Below, one piece after another: positions 25,029-34,226 of a stretch of 64,000 bases of DNA. This stretch comes from Nesterenkonia haasae (lineage in GTDB: Bacteria > Actinomycetota > Actinomycetes > Actinomycetales > Micrococcaceae), in contig NZ_VFIE01000019.1 of the NCBI RefSeq assembly GCF_010119385.1, positions 58,783 to 122,782 of the forward strand, written 5' to 3'. Position numbers and translations under genes: made by a program. Position 1 is the stretch's first letter, and each line of letters opens with the position of its first letter. The notes under the pieces are model-generated. The model searched no databases. It was given only the letters and a program-made list of their open reading frames with translations, and had not been told where the DNA came from.

Positions 25029-25552
25029 TACCAGTAGTGCCACAACTATAAGCGCCGATTTTGATCCTCGCCCAGTTTCGGAAGAAGTTGTGACTATGAC
25101 TGCTACGGACAGGTCTTCTTGCCTGAGGAACTCATGCGTACGCGGTAGCGGTGACGCAGCGAGATTCCTCTGCCCTTGGTCGTGAACACTGAGGCCGCCA
25201 CTGCGATGAACTTCTACACCCCCGGTCCCGGCGCCTTCGAAGAAGATGACGCCGCATGTTCATCGATTCGTGGATGGAGCCTCCGCAGTCGTGGCGAGCG
25301 CAGTGCAGATCGAAGCTCACCATGAGGAGGCTGAAGACCGTCGTCCGGCCATGGAATCACGCAGTGCTCTTCCCAGGGAACGGGTGAACTCACGGTAAGC
25401 TCCACCGGTCCAGCTCGACCCTACGCTCCTGCACCTGAAAGCCAATGCAGACTGGCCCTGGAAATCGTTCAGACGGTCCTGAAGCTCAGGGCATTCCGCT
25501 CGCTGACTCTGGTGTCGTCGCGAGGACTCCTCCCATGAGGCTGAGGCCGGGG
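25029..25552. other. Gene-poor stretch, possibly decayed coding DNA
   Basis: No convincing gene. All frames are short and broken. One plus-strand piece near 25183-25215 reads VVNTEAATAMNFYTPGPG, weakly like the start of a VOC/glyoxalase-type domain, and soon runs into a stop. It may be a remnant, but the similarity is too slight to call a pseudogene. No tRNA, repeat or clear terminator was found. Confidence 0.4.
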
Positions 25553-28360
25553 CTACCAGTCGAGGATGCGATGGGCGCCGTCGCGCCGAGGGTCATCCGC
25601 GCTGTTGATGGTACGGGCACCGTAATCAGCTTCCACCATCTGGACTGAACCGAAAGTCGCCAGTTCATCTGGCCAAACTTGGGTGTTCCAACCGAGGTTT
25701 TCGAGCTCAGAGACGAGCTCGGAGGGGTGCCCCTGTTCCAAATACAGTGTGCTGCCTTCGGCGCGGAACCGCGGGGCGGTGATGGAGTCTTGGAGATTCC
25801 TCTCCTGCAGTCCCCATTGAACCAGGACAGTGCCGAGGATGTTGAGAATCTGGTGGCCCCCAGGACTTCCGATTGCCATCACCGGTAGGCCTGCGTCGTC
25901 GAGCACCAGGACGGGATTGGACCACGTCACAGTGCGTCGACCCGGCTCGGGCTGATTAAGGTCGGATGGGATAGTTTCGAATCGTGAAAGGTGGTTGTTC
26001 AGGAAATACCCGTCAATTAACTGCCCTGAGCCCCAGAAAGACAGGAGGGTGTTGGTCATCGAGACTGTCAGGCCCTCTCGATCCACGACACTGACGTGCG
26101 TCGTATTCGGGGCATCAGTACGGCCCCCAGTGGCTTGGATGCTCTGGGCTGAGGATCCGAGCCCGATGGCGGCGTTGGATTCACGATCCGTCAACTCCTC
26201 AACGGGGACTGAGACGAAATCCGGATCCCCCAGCTGGGTGAGTACGCTATCTTCAGCCACCAGCCAAGCCCGTGAGAGGGTATCGACGTACTCGGCGGAG
26301 CCCGGGTCCATGTCTGTTATTCCTTGGGCTTCGGCGATCTGCAGCATTTGGATCATCGGTGCTCCAGGAAGCGCGGGCGCTGCACCCAGCAACTCGTATT
26401 CCCCAAAGTCACCTCTCACTGGCTCAGCGGCAACCACCTCATAGTCAGCTAGAGAACCAGCGTCGATGCCGTCAGCGCCATCGACGAGCGACTCCGAAAG
26501 AGACCCGGTGTAGTAATCCTCCCAATCGTTCTCACTGAGCGTGTTGATGGTGGCTGCCAGGTCTTCCTGAACCAGGGTTTGGCCTGCTGCGAGTGGTTGG
26601 CCACCAGGCGCAAAATGCTCGATCTGCGACACAGCTGCTGTGCCTTCGCTTTGTTGCATTCGTTCGGCTAGGAACTCCGACACGTTGAAACCCTCTGAGG
26701 CAAGTTCGTAGGCCGGTTGAAGAATCGAAGACCAGTCCAGGTCGCCGTGCTCTTGGTGCAGCTGCCCCATCCCCGCGACGAACCCTGGAATTCCTACGTT
26801 GCTGTCGGGAATGATTCCGGCGTCGTTGACGACCTCCCTGTAGTCGTAGAATCGGGGATCCTCTCCAGGTCCTACGATAATGGCCGAACCACCGCCCCCA
26901 ATACCAGAGGCGAAGGGCTCAACCACGGAGACAGCGAAGGCAGCCGCTATCGCAGCGTCAACGGCGTTCCCACCTTGTTCAAGGATGCGCTCGCCCGCTT
27001 CTGCCGCCAATGGATGTCCTGCACTCACCCCTGCTTGGTTCAGGACAGTCTCTTCCAGTTCCGATTCGGCACTGTTGGTCGCTTCGCCAAGGGGAGCAGA
27101 CGGTGTTTCGTCCGTTGGTGTCCCTGGAGCAGGCCCCTCTGGGGCTGGCGGTGACTCCTGGTCGACAATCCCGCAGGAACTTAGGACGATCGCTAATACC
27201 GTTGCGGTAGTGGTGATGCTCAGGACGCTGGCCGTTCGCATAGTGGGGGTACTCCATTTCGTGGTGGTGATAGTGACGGGGACGTGTGAAGTAGGTGCAT
27301 CGACGTGAGCGGATGATTTCGGGGCGGCGAGCCAGGACATGGGTTGGCTCAGGACTGTTTCGAGGGGCCCCCTGGTAGAGATCTTTCTCCAGAACAAGGC
27401 GAAAACAACAAGCAGCGAATACAGCACACTGCTGATGCCCAACCCGCCAAGAGTCGTTGTCGGTGGCTCGAACCAGGACAGGGCAAGTAGGTGCGTCACG
27501 TACGCGGTCAGTGGAATCTGTCCAATCGCAGCCACGAGACGGGCAGAGGCGCCGAGTAGCGGGGTAATAATCAACAGTATGCCGATCAGGGCGGCGGCCA
27601 TCCCGACGGAGCTGATCAGCCACAGCGGCATCTGGCTGTGACCGTAGGCGGTCACCAGCCAGTCGAAGCCGACCCTTGAGAGGTTTGGCTCTCCGATCCG
27701 GGATACGAGCGCGTTGGCGCATAGGAGCGCGCCGATGGCCGTCCCAGCGCCGAAGAGAATGAGGCGTCGCTGCACCATCACACGGCTCAGTTCCATTCTT
27801 CCCAGCCATAAGCCAAAGATGAAGGGAGCCGCCCACACGATAAGCGGGTAGGGCCCGGTGAAAAGCACGGACGTGATGATCTCGGTCGGCTGGTGCCCGA
27901 GGGCGGCAGGCTCGACGTTGGTCACTGGGGAGCCGCTCACATGGATGAGTATCCAGGCTAGGGGGCCTGTTATGGTCCAAGTCAGTGTCAGGATGAGGAG
28001 CCCTCGCGTGGGTAGAAGCAGCAGGAGCAAAGCGAGGAGAAAGAGCAGGGCGTAGAGGGCGAGGATCACGTTAGCCTGATGGGGCAAACGCTGCAGAAGA
28101 AGGCCCAATAACAGCAAAAGCAGAGCTCGCCAAATCAACATTGCCGCCGCATTTGGTCGACTCCGCTGACGCTTCATCAGTAGTGAGATTGCGATACCTG
28201 CCACGACGATGAATAGGATCGATGCCCGCCCGTACGCGGAGCGAATCACCAATGAGGGAGTCCCATCAAGCTGATGTGGGCCTACGTTGACAATAATCAT
28301 TCCCAACACCGCGATGGAGCGGGAAATATCCAGAGCGATGAGACGTCCTGTCTCATTCAT
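25553..28360 (-). CDS. DUF418/HGSNAT-like membrane domain fused to gamma-glutamyltransferase
   Basis: One open frame of 935 aa covers two proteins. Residues 1-~345 form about ten transmembrane helices; RLIALDISRSIAVLGMI and GRASILFIVVAGIAIS match the DUF418/heparan-alpha-glucosaminide N-acetyltransferase group. From residue 374 a second N-terminus appears: a lipoprotein signal ending LSSC (Cys396), a Pro/Glu linker and a full gamma-glutamyltransferase. The latter has SAGHPLAAEAGERIL, GGNAVDAAIAAAFAV, GIGGGG, the self-cleavage Thr753 in NTTHVSVVD, and SPGGHQIL. ATG 27241 (Met374) has GGAG upstream and may serve as an internal start for a free 562-aa enzyme. Either a true fusion or a nested gene. 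Main start ATG 28360; 28378 is possible. Confidence 0.8.
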   Translation of the reverse strand: MNETGRLIALDISRSIAVLGMIIVNVGPHQLDGTPSLVIRSAYGRASILFIVVAGIAISLLMKRQRSRPNAAAMLIWRALLLLLLGLLLQRLPHQANVILALYALLFLLALLLLLLPTRGLLILTLTWTITGPLAWILIHVSGSPVTNVEPAALGHQPTEIITSVLFTGPYPLIVWAAPFIFGLWLGRMELSRVMVQRRLILFGAGTAIGALLCANALVSRIGEPNLSRVGFDWLVTAYGHSQMPLWLISSVGMAAALIGILLIITPLLGASARLVAAIGQIPLTAYVTHLLALSWFEPPTTTLGGLGISSVLYSLLVVFALFWRKISTRGPLETVLSQPMSWLAAPKSSAHVDAPTSHVPVTITTTKWSTPTMRTASVLSITTTATVLAIVLSSCGIVDQESPPAPEGPAPGTPTDETPSAPLGEATNSAESELEETVLNQAGVSAGHPLAAEAGERILEQGGNAVDAAIAAAFAVSVVEPFASGIGGGGSAIIVGPGEDPRFYDYREVVNDAGIIPDSNVGIPGFVAGMGQLHQEHGDLDWSSILQPAYELASEGFNVSEFLAERMQQSEGTAAVSQIEHFAPGGQPLAAGQTLVQEDLAATINTLSENDWEDYYTGSLSESLVDGADGIDAGSLADYEVVAAEPVRGDFGEYELLGAAPALPGAPMIQMLQIAEAQGITDMDPGSAEYVDTLSRAWLVAEDSVLTQLGDPDFVSVPVEELTDRESNAAIGLGSSAQSIQATGGRTDAPNTTHVSVVDREGLTVSMTNTLLSFWGSGQLIDGYFLNNHLSRFETIPSDLNQPEPGRRTVTWSNPVLVLDDAGLPVMAIGSPGGHQILNILGTVLVQWGLQERNLQDSITAPRFRAEGSTLYLEQGHPSELVSELENLGWNTQVWPDELATFGSVQMVEADYGARTINSADDPRRDGAHRILDW

Positions 28361-28710
28361 TGAATGTCCGTCAGGCATACGGCAGACTGAGCATCCATAT
28401 TTCACGTCCTGCCCGGTGCTCCGGTGGACTGTTGGCCTTCATCATCACTACCTCCTCACTAGGTCTATTCACCCTAGAGACCGGTGCCCGCAGGTGGCAG
28501 GGGTTCTTAGTACCTGTCTCCACCGACGAACTCGCCCCCTTACCGGTCGCTGCAGCAGTCGTTCAGAATGCACGCGTTCAGGAGCGGCGAGGGCGGGGTT
28601 GCCAATACTGGGGTTGATAACCCCTCCCACGGTTTCGGTGATCGTGCTTGGATGAAGGGAAGCGGAAACTTTCGCGTCGTATTCGAGCCGATTTAAATGG
28701 GGGTTTCCGG
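28361..28710. other. Divergent intergenic region before the PBP gene
   Basis: Holds the promoters of the membrane/GGT gene and the penicillin-binding protein gene. A short hairpin, GGGGTT (28610-28615) and AACCCC (28619-28624), is the only structure seen. A TTG at 28648 would extend the PBP by 21 residues but has no good ribosome-binding site. Confidence 0.5.
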
Positions 28711-30936
28711 ATGGCAGGGCCGTCTCGAGTAGTCAGTACCGCTGCCATCATGGGGAAGATCCCCGTTTTCTTAGCGATTAGCGCATTCTGCGGGGCACTT
28801 GCCGCGCTCATGGTTTTCCCCATTGCTGCTTCCACCGGCGCCCTGGCTCGGATGGGCGAAGAAGTTCTTGATGAGCACCCGGCAGAGTTGCGTGAAGCGC
28901 CTGAAAGCCTTCCTTCCGTGTTCTACGCAGCCGACGGGACTGAAATCGCCAGGTTTTACGCGGAAAACCGCGAACCGGTCTCCATTGATGACATTTCCAC
29001 CGAAATGATCGACGCGATTGTCTCCATTGAAGACGAGCGATTCTACGAACATGGTGGAACCGACCTGCGAGCCATCGCCCGCGCAGCAGTCAACAACCTC
29101 GCCACGGACACTCGCCAGGGTGGCTCCACCATAAGCATTCAGTACGCCAGTCTTCTGGTGCTTAACGCGGATTCCCTTGAGGGACGAGAGCGCCTCGTGA
29201 TGGGAGGAACCACGACCATGGCCGACCGGCTCTACGAGGCCCGCCTGGCTGTGTCGTTGGAGGAACATATGACCAAAGAGGAAATTCTCGAAGGTTATCT
29301 GAATATTGTGCTTTTCGGACAGCAGAATTATGGCGTGGAAGCCGCTGCACAGTACTACTGGGGCGTCTCCGCCGCTGAGCTCAATACCCAACAGGCAGCT
29401 CTGCTGGCCGGCATGGTGCAGTCGCCGAACTACTTTGACCCCGTAACGAACCCAGAGGCAGCGACCAGCCGACGGAATGTTGTACTCGGAACAATGCTTC
29501 GAAACGGCTATATTTCAGAACCTGAGTATCAAGAGGCCGCTGCAGCTGATTTAGACCTGGTAGACGAGCCCCAGGCTCCGGGTTCCGGTTGCATCGCGGC
29601 AGACCTTGCTCCGTATTTCTGCGACTATGTCTACACTTTGTTGGAGCAGGATCCGGCCCTTGGTGAAGACGTTCAGGAACGCCGTGAGCTCATCGCACGG
29701 GGCGGTCTCCACGTACACACCACCCTCGATGCCGAAATGCAGCGCGCCGCTGAGGAAGAAGTGCTCGCTACCATGCCAGTTGGCGAACCCGAGGGAGTTA
29801 TCGCTGCTATCAACACACTGGACCCCCGCAACGGCGACATCCTTGCCATGGCTCAGTCCACCACCTACAGTCCGGAAGACGACGGAAACGGCGCAACATC
29901 TGTCAACTTTAACGTCGGCGGCGTCAATAATGGGGGCATTGGCTTTCCTGGCGGCTCTACTCTCAAACCCTTCGTCGCGGCGGCATGGATTGAAGAGGGC
30001 GGCTCGATGGACGATGTCGTCGATGCATCTCAGACCGAATATGAATACGGTGAGGAATGGGAAGCCAGTTGCCGCCCGGGCGGAAGCATCACTCTGCTCC
30101 CTGACGGCGCTGGTGACACTCGCGATGCTTGGCCCGTGGGAAATGTTGCCGAAAACATGGAAATTGATATGACCGTAGATTTTGGGCTCTTTCACTCACT
30201 GAACACTGCAACACTAGCCACTGCATATGAAATGGACCTGTGCGCCATTACCGATGTTACTGACCGGCTTGGACTGGTCAACCCCGACGTCACGATTGAC
30301 CGCGGTTTCCAGGTGAACCTCAACGAGGGGATCCCGCTAGATACCCCGTCGTTTGTACTGGGTTCTCAGGTGATGCATCCGCTCACCATGGGATCGGCCT
30401 ATATCCCCTTTGCTCGCGACGATGGTCAACGGTGTGAGCCACGAGCCGTTGAGTCGGTGACGGATAGGCTGGGTAACGAACTCGTCGTCCCGGAGGTCGA
30501 CTGCCAGGACGCCCTTGATCCGGAGGTTGCCGCTCAGGTCAATGACACGCTCATCAACATCGCGGAGCAGCAGAACTCCGTCGGCGCGGGCGGCCCTCCC
30601 TTCCCTATGGCCGGCAAGACCGGCACTAGCCACACTGCATCGGCTACGTGGTTTATGGGGTTCACCGAAGGACTCGTCACGACTTCGTATGTGGGCCGCT
30701 ACCAGGGTATCGAACAGCTTTACGAGCGGACTATCGATGGCGTGTATTACGAGGAGATTTACGGATCGACGCTCGCAGCGCCGATGTGGTACGCCTATAT
30801 GACCCGGGACGAGGTAGGGCATGCATATCCGCACGGGGATTTCCCAGAAGCTTCAAACTCACCTTTCGACGACCGGCGTACTCCCCGGTACACCACAGCG
30901 CAAGCCACCGGACCAACCCTTCCCGGTGACGGCTAA
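28711..30936 (+). CDS. Class A penicillin-binding protein (transglycosylase/transpeptidase)
   Basis: Bifunctional peptidoglycan synthase of 741 aa. One N-terminal membrane anchor (residues ~12-38) precedes the GT51 transglycosylase domain with SIEDERFYEHGG (catalytic Glu107), GGSTISIQY and EGYLNIVLFGQQNYGVEAAA. The transpeptidase has Ser416-Thr-Leu-Lys, Ser496-Leu-Asn and Lys636-Thr-Gly. Start ATG 28711 is chosen because the anchor follows at the spacing seen in actinobacterial PonA; TTG 28648 is the alternative. No PASTA domain is present at the C terminus. It acts outside the membrane in wall synthesis and is a beta-lactam target. Confidence 0.93.
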   Translation: MAGPSRVVSTAAIMGKIPVFLAISAFCGALAALMVFPIAASTGALARMGEEVLDEHPAELREAPESLPSVFYAADGTEIARFYAENREPVSIDDISTEMIDAIVSIEDERFYEHGGTDLRAIARAAVNNLATDTRQGGSTISIQYASLLVLNADSLEGRERLVMGGTTTMADRLYEARLAVSLEEHMTKEEILEGYLNIVLFGQQNYGVEAAAQYYWGVSAAELNTQQAALLAGMVQSPNYFDPVTNPEAATSRRNVVLGTMLRNGYISEPEYQEAAAADLDLVDEPQAPGSGCIAADLAPYFCDYVYTLLEQDPALGEDVQERRELIARGGLHVHTTLDAEMQRAAEEEVLATMPVGEPEGVIAAINTLDPRNGDILAMAQSTTYSPEDDGNGATSVNFNVGGVNNGGIGFPGGSTLKPFVAAAWIEEGGSMDDVVDASQTEYEYGEEWEASCRPGGSITLLPDGAGDTRDAWPVGNVAENMEIDMTVDFGLFHSLNTATLATAYEMDLCAITDVTDRLGLVNPDVTIDRGFQVNLNEGIPLDTPSFVLGSQVMHPLTMGSAYIPFARDDGQRCEPRAVESVTDRLGNELVVPEVDCQDALDPEVAAQVNDTLINIAEQQNSVGAGGPPFPMAGKTGTSHTASATWFMGFTEGLVTTSYVGRYQGIEQLYERTIDGVYYEEIYGSTLAAPMWYAYMTRDEVGHAYPHGDFPEASNSPFDDRRTPRYTTAQATGPTLPGDG

Positions 30937-31116
30937 CCCAAACAATGACCTGCAGGGGACGCCTACGCAGCAAGTGACAACTGACATTCAGAAGCAATCC
31001 GATGAGTATGTGGAGTGCCGGCCGTCGCTTCAAAGCTTTCCTTGTTCCAGTCCGCCAAGCCATCACGGTGTCCTGTATCGCCGACTCTTGACCCCAAGTC
31101 CCGCTCCGTATATTCC

Positions 31117-31428
31117 CTAAGGGAGCCCCAGCAGACGCAGCCCGGCGGCGGCGGCGGCTCCGACGATAACCACAACAATGAACGGAGCTCGCAGCAACAA
31201 CGCGATACCTGCAGCGACCAATGCGCCGATGCGCGCGTCAAAAACGATTCCGCTGCCTTGGGAGAAGGTGTTCATCGCAACAAGCGCGGCCAACAGGGCG
31301 ACCGTCATTGTGCCTGAAATCCGTGTCACCAGAGGATGACCTAACCAACTCCCTGGGACCAAGTAACCGACCAGCTTCGTGGCATAAGCCGCACCACACG
31401 CCAGCAGCACCCACACCCACAAACTCAC
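31117..31428 (-). CDS. azlD: AzlD-type branched-chain amino acid exporter small subunit
   Basis: Small membrane protein of 103 aa with three to four helices: LWVWVLLACGAAYATKLVGYLVP, then TMTVALLAALVAMNTF, and GALVAAGIALLLRAPFIVVVIVGAAAAAGLRLLG. These match the AzlD family. Start GTG 31428 sits in a GTGA overlap with the azlC stop, with AGGTG upstream; the longer frame to 31632 is antisense-like sequence inside azlC. It works with AzlC to export branched-chain amino acids or analogues. Confidence 0.85.
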   Translation of the reverse strand: MSLWVWVLLACGAAYATKLVGYLVPGSWLGHPLVTRISGTMTVALLAALVAMNTFSQGSGIVFDARIGALVAAGIALLLRAPFIVVVIVGAAAAAGLRLLGLP

Positions 31429-32180
31429 TGCTGACACCTCATACGGCTTGGGGACCTTCGGGAACCAGGGCTGACGCGCTCTCTTCGAGCCGCCAAAAAC
31501 CCCCACACTACGGCTACTCCAGCGGCGACGAGTATCGGGACCCCTGCGGGGACCAGAGGCATGATCAGCACTGTGAGCAATGCTGCCAGCACGGCCAATG
31601 CCCATGGCTCCCGGGCTCTGAGGCGCGGCCACAGCAGACCGAGGAAAGCAGCGACGACGGCTCCGTCAAGTCCTAGCGACTCAGGTTCCGCGATGAAATC
31701 ACCCAGCAAAGCTCCCACCACTGTGGCGAGGTTCCACCCCAGATAGCAGGCGATACCGGTAATCCAGAAGCCTCGCCGCTGTTCGGCGGCGGTCTCCTGG
31801 ACCGTAGATGTCGCCATCGTTTCATCAATAGTCAGCTGCGCAGCCACCAACCTCTTGGCTCCCCGGGGGTTAAGCAGCGCCTTGAGCTGGACGGCGTAGA
31901 TGGTGTTGCGCAGACTCAGCAGCGTCGCTCCCCCAAATGCAGAAGCCGGGGCACCTCCGGACGCTATCACTCCGATGAACGCGAACTGTGACCCCCCGGT
32001 GAACATGAGCGCGCTCAGCGCAATGGTCTGCCACAGCGTCAGCCCTGAGGCCACCGCGAGCGCTCCGAAAGACACCCCGTAGAGCGAAATAGCCGCGGCA
32101 ATCGCCAGACCGATCCTCGCCGCTGGTGTGAGGCGCCACAGGGCGCCATTCTGCTGGTCCGGTTCAGGGGTCTCAGTCAT
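31425..32180 (-). CDS. azlC: AzlC-type branched-chain amino acid exporter large subunit
   Basis: Membrane protein of 251 aa with about seven helices. ISLYGVSFGALAVASGLTLWQTIALSALMFTGGSQFAFIG and ASAFGGATLLSLRNTIYAVQLK are the family's hallmark, followed by QLTIDETMATS. It pairs with the overlapping azlD. Probable substrate valine, leucine, isoleucine or azaleucine, from family knowledge. No Lrp-type regulator is adjacent. Confidence 0.9.
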   Translation of the reverse strand: MTETPEPDQQNGALWRLTPAARIGLAIAAAISLYGVSFGALAVASGLTLWQTIALSALMFTGGSQFAFIGVIASGGAPASAFGGATLLSLRNTIYAVQLKALLNPRGAKRLVAAQLTIDETMATSTVQETAAEQRRGFWITGIACYLGWNLATVVGALLGDFIAEPESLGLDGAVVAAFLGLLWPRLRAREPWALAVLAALLTVLIMPLVPAGVPILVAAGVAVVWGFLAARRERVSPGSRRSPSRMRCQQ

Positions 32181-32393
32181 GCATACCTGTTGCCTTGCCC
32201 CTCCTCTTCATTACACGCATGGCGGGCAGACTCGTCGCAGGGGTCGGGGCTGGTGAGCATCAACATCGTCCATCACTAGATTATTGCACCCGCAAGCCCG
32301 ACTCATTTGTAGGGTATCTTGGTTCGATTGACTGTCAGGTCCCGGCCATCCGCCGCACTTGTGCGGTGCAGGACGTTCAGCCAGTCTCGCCGC

Positions 32394-33245
32394 TTACAGT
32401 CTCTCCGATGGCTGAAAGTCCTGAGTTCCAATGGCGGCGAGAAGCTGAAGCTGTTCTGCCGACGTCGAGTTCCCCGCAGGCGCCGTGAACCATAGGAGAC
32501 GCTGGCGCTGGTCCTCACTGAAAAGTGACAGACAGTTCAAGTCCAGAACGCCGATAGCGGGATGAACAATCCGCTTCCGGTCACTGCGCCGCACAGCGAC
32601 ATGCTGCAGCTCCCATAGGGCAGCGAATTCTTCGCTGTAGCGCAGGAGATTCCGCAGAACTTCCTGCACGTCGTCGTCCCCACCGCGGCGGCCAGCGACG
32701 ACACGGAGATCCGACACATATTGGCGGGAGTGATGGGAATGCTCCTCAACAGGGTATATCAGGCGGTAGCCCGGTTCAGTGAACCACCGGTAGATCGAAC
32801 CCGACCGGGGCCCCGAGGACGGGGCGGGCTCTCCCAACAGTGCGCCTCCCGCGGGATTCTGCGCCAGGACGACTCCCAGATCGGAGATGACGCGTGCCGG
32901 TGTATTTTCTAACTTCGTGAGGAGGTCCAACAGCGCCGGGTGAAGGTTTCCAGCAGGTCCATGCGGAGCAGGAACGGGCCTGCCGGCAAGATGGAAAAGA
33001 TGGTCGCGTTCGTCTGAAGTGAGCCGCAGTGCCCTTGCCAGGGCTGCGAGCATCTGCTCAGAGGGTTGGGCCTGCCCTCTCTCCAGCTGAATGTAATAGT
33101 CGGAGGAAGCGCCTGCTAGCATCGCCACCTCTTCCCGCCGCAGACCCGGCACACGGCGGCGCTGACCGGGGGCGATGCCAACATCCTTCGGCCGGACGCC
33201 GGCTCGCCTCACGCGTAGGAACGACCCGAGCTCTCTGAGTTGCAT
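32394..33245 (-). CDS. MmyB-like helix-turn-helix transcriptional regulator
   Basis: Regulator of 283 aa with an N-terminal XRE helix-turn-helix (ELGSFLRVRRAGVRPKDVG, RVPGLRREEVAMLAGASSDYYIQLERGQAQPS, residues 1-70) and a C-terminal MmyB ligand domain (ARVISDLGVVLAQNPAGGALLGE, VADLRVVAGRRGGD-like SDLRVVAGRRGGDDDV). MmyB domains bind a fatty acid-like ligand and such genes are often divergent from a short-chain dehydrogenase they control. That arrangement is present here, 143 bp away. Confidence 0.88.
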   Translation of the reverse strand: MQLRELGSFLRVRRAGVRPKDVGIAPGQRRRVPGLRREEVAMLAGASSDYYIQLERGQAQPSEQMLAALARALRLTSDERDHLFHLAGRPVPAPHGPAGNLHPALLDLLTKLENTPARVISDLGVVLAQNPAGGALLGEPAPSSGPRSGSIYRWFTEPGYRLIYPVEEHSHHSRQYVSDLRVVAGRRGGDDDVQEVLRNLLRYSEEFAALWELQHVAVRRSDRKRIVHPAIGVLDLNCLSLFSEDQRQRLLWFTAPAGNSTSAEQLQLLAAIGTQDFQPSERL

Positions 33246-33388
33246 CTATTCATTATGACCCCGTCGAGATGAGGAGGCAGGGGTTGTCATCCCCCCGGTC
33301 AAAAACACCTCACAGTGCGTCTACCGCCGATACAGGATAGATGAAGGCCTCGGCGGACGCTGGGTCCACACCTCTTGAAAGGACCACC

Positions 33389-34177
33389 GTGAGCGTAGAT
33401 ACACGCATCGCACTTGTCACCGGCGGCAACCGGGGTATCGGCCGGGCAACGGCTGAAGCCCTGGCCTCAGACGGAACAAACATCGTGCTGACCTACAGAA
33501 GTCATGAAGAGGAAGCTGAGGAGGTGCTCCGTCTCCTGCGCGGCCGTGGATGCCGAGCCGAGGCGCTACGACTGGACACCAGCGAGGCTTCGTCGTTTGA
33601 ACAGTTCACAGCCGATCTTCGCGGTACCCTCGCGGACGGTTGGGGTCGGGCCAGCATCGACATCCTGGTGAACAATGCCGGCTTCACCGGAGCAGCAGTT
33701 CTCGGCTCAACCGACGAAGAAACACTGGATCAGCTCTACGCCGTCCATTTTAAGGGTGTGTATCTGCTCACACAGGCACTCGTGGCACCCGCGGCGGATG
33801 GACTCTCCCCGCTCTTGGCGGATGGTGGCAGGATTGTGAACGTATCCTCCGGCCTCGCTCGCTTCGTGACAAGCCCGTATGCTGCCTACGCCGCGATGAA
33901 GGGCGCAGTAGAGGTGCTCTCCCGGTACTGGGCACAGGAGCTCGGTCCTCGCGGTATCAGCGTCAATACGGTGGCTCCCGGCCCGGTGGCCACCGATTTC
34001 GCCGGAGGGTACATCCGAGCCAGCGAAACGGTACAGCAGGAGCTCAGTGCCAGGACTGCCTTAGGTCGCACCGCCTTACCAAAGGACATCGGAGCCGCCG
34101 TGGCGGCCTTACTGAGCCCGGGTAACGCATGGATGACCGGGCAGCGCGTCGAACTCAGCGGAGGCTTCCGCCTCTGA
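33389..34177 (+). CDS. Short-chain dehydrogenase/reductase
   Basis: Classical SDR of 262 aa. The NAD(P) site is ALVTGGNRGIG near the N terminus, LVNNAG follows, and the catalytic residues are Ser in IVNVSSGL and Tyr/Lys in AYAAMKGA, with the C-terminal SPGNAWMTGQRVELSGGF. GTG 33389 is the start because GAAAGGA precedes it; an ATG at 33341 lies beyond. Divergent from the MmyB-like regulator, which probably controls it. Substrate unknown; 3-oxoacyl reductase-like. Confidence 0.88.
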   Translation: MSVDTRIALVTGGNRGIGRATAEALASDGTNIVLTYRSHEEEAEEVLRLLRGRGCRAEALRLDTSEASSFEQFTADLRGTLADGWGRASIDILVNNAGFTGAAVLGSTDEETLDQLYAVHFKGVYLLTQALVAPAADGLSPLLADGGRIVNVSSGLARFVTSPYAAYAAMKGAVEVLSRYWAQELGPRGISVNTVAPGPVATDFAGGYIRASETVQQELSARTALGRTALPKDIGAAVAALLSPGNAWMTGQRVELSGGFRL

Positions 34178-34226
34178 ATCAACACCGATTCCACACCTAT
34201 CTCCATTCATGCGCTAGCGTACCCGT

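Noticed and set aside
25183..25270. Glyoxalase/VOC pseudogene
   Set aside because: Only a dozen residues look similar; not enough to name a family.
26979..27980. Minus-strand open frame (333 codons) inside the membrane/GGT gene
   Set aside because: Arg/His/Pro-rich out-of-frame shadow overlapping strongly supported coding sequence.
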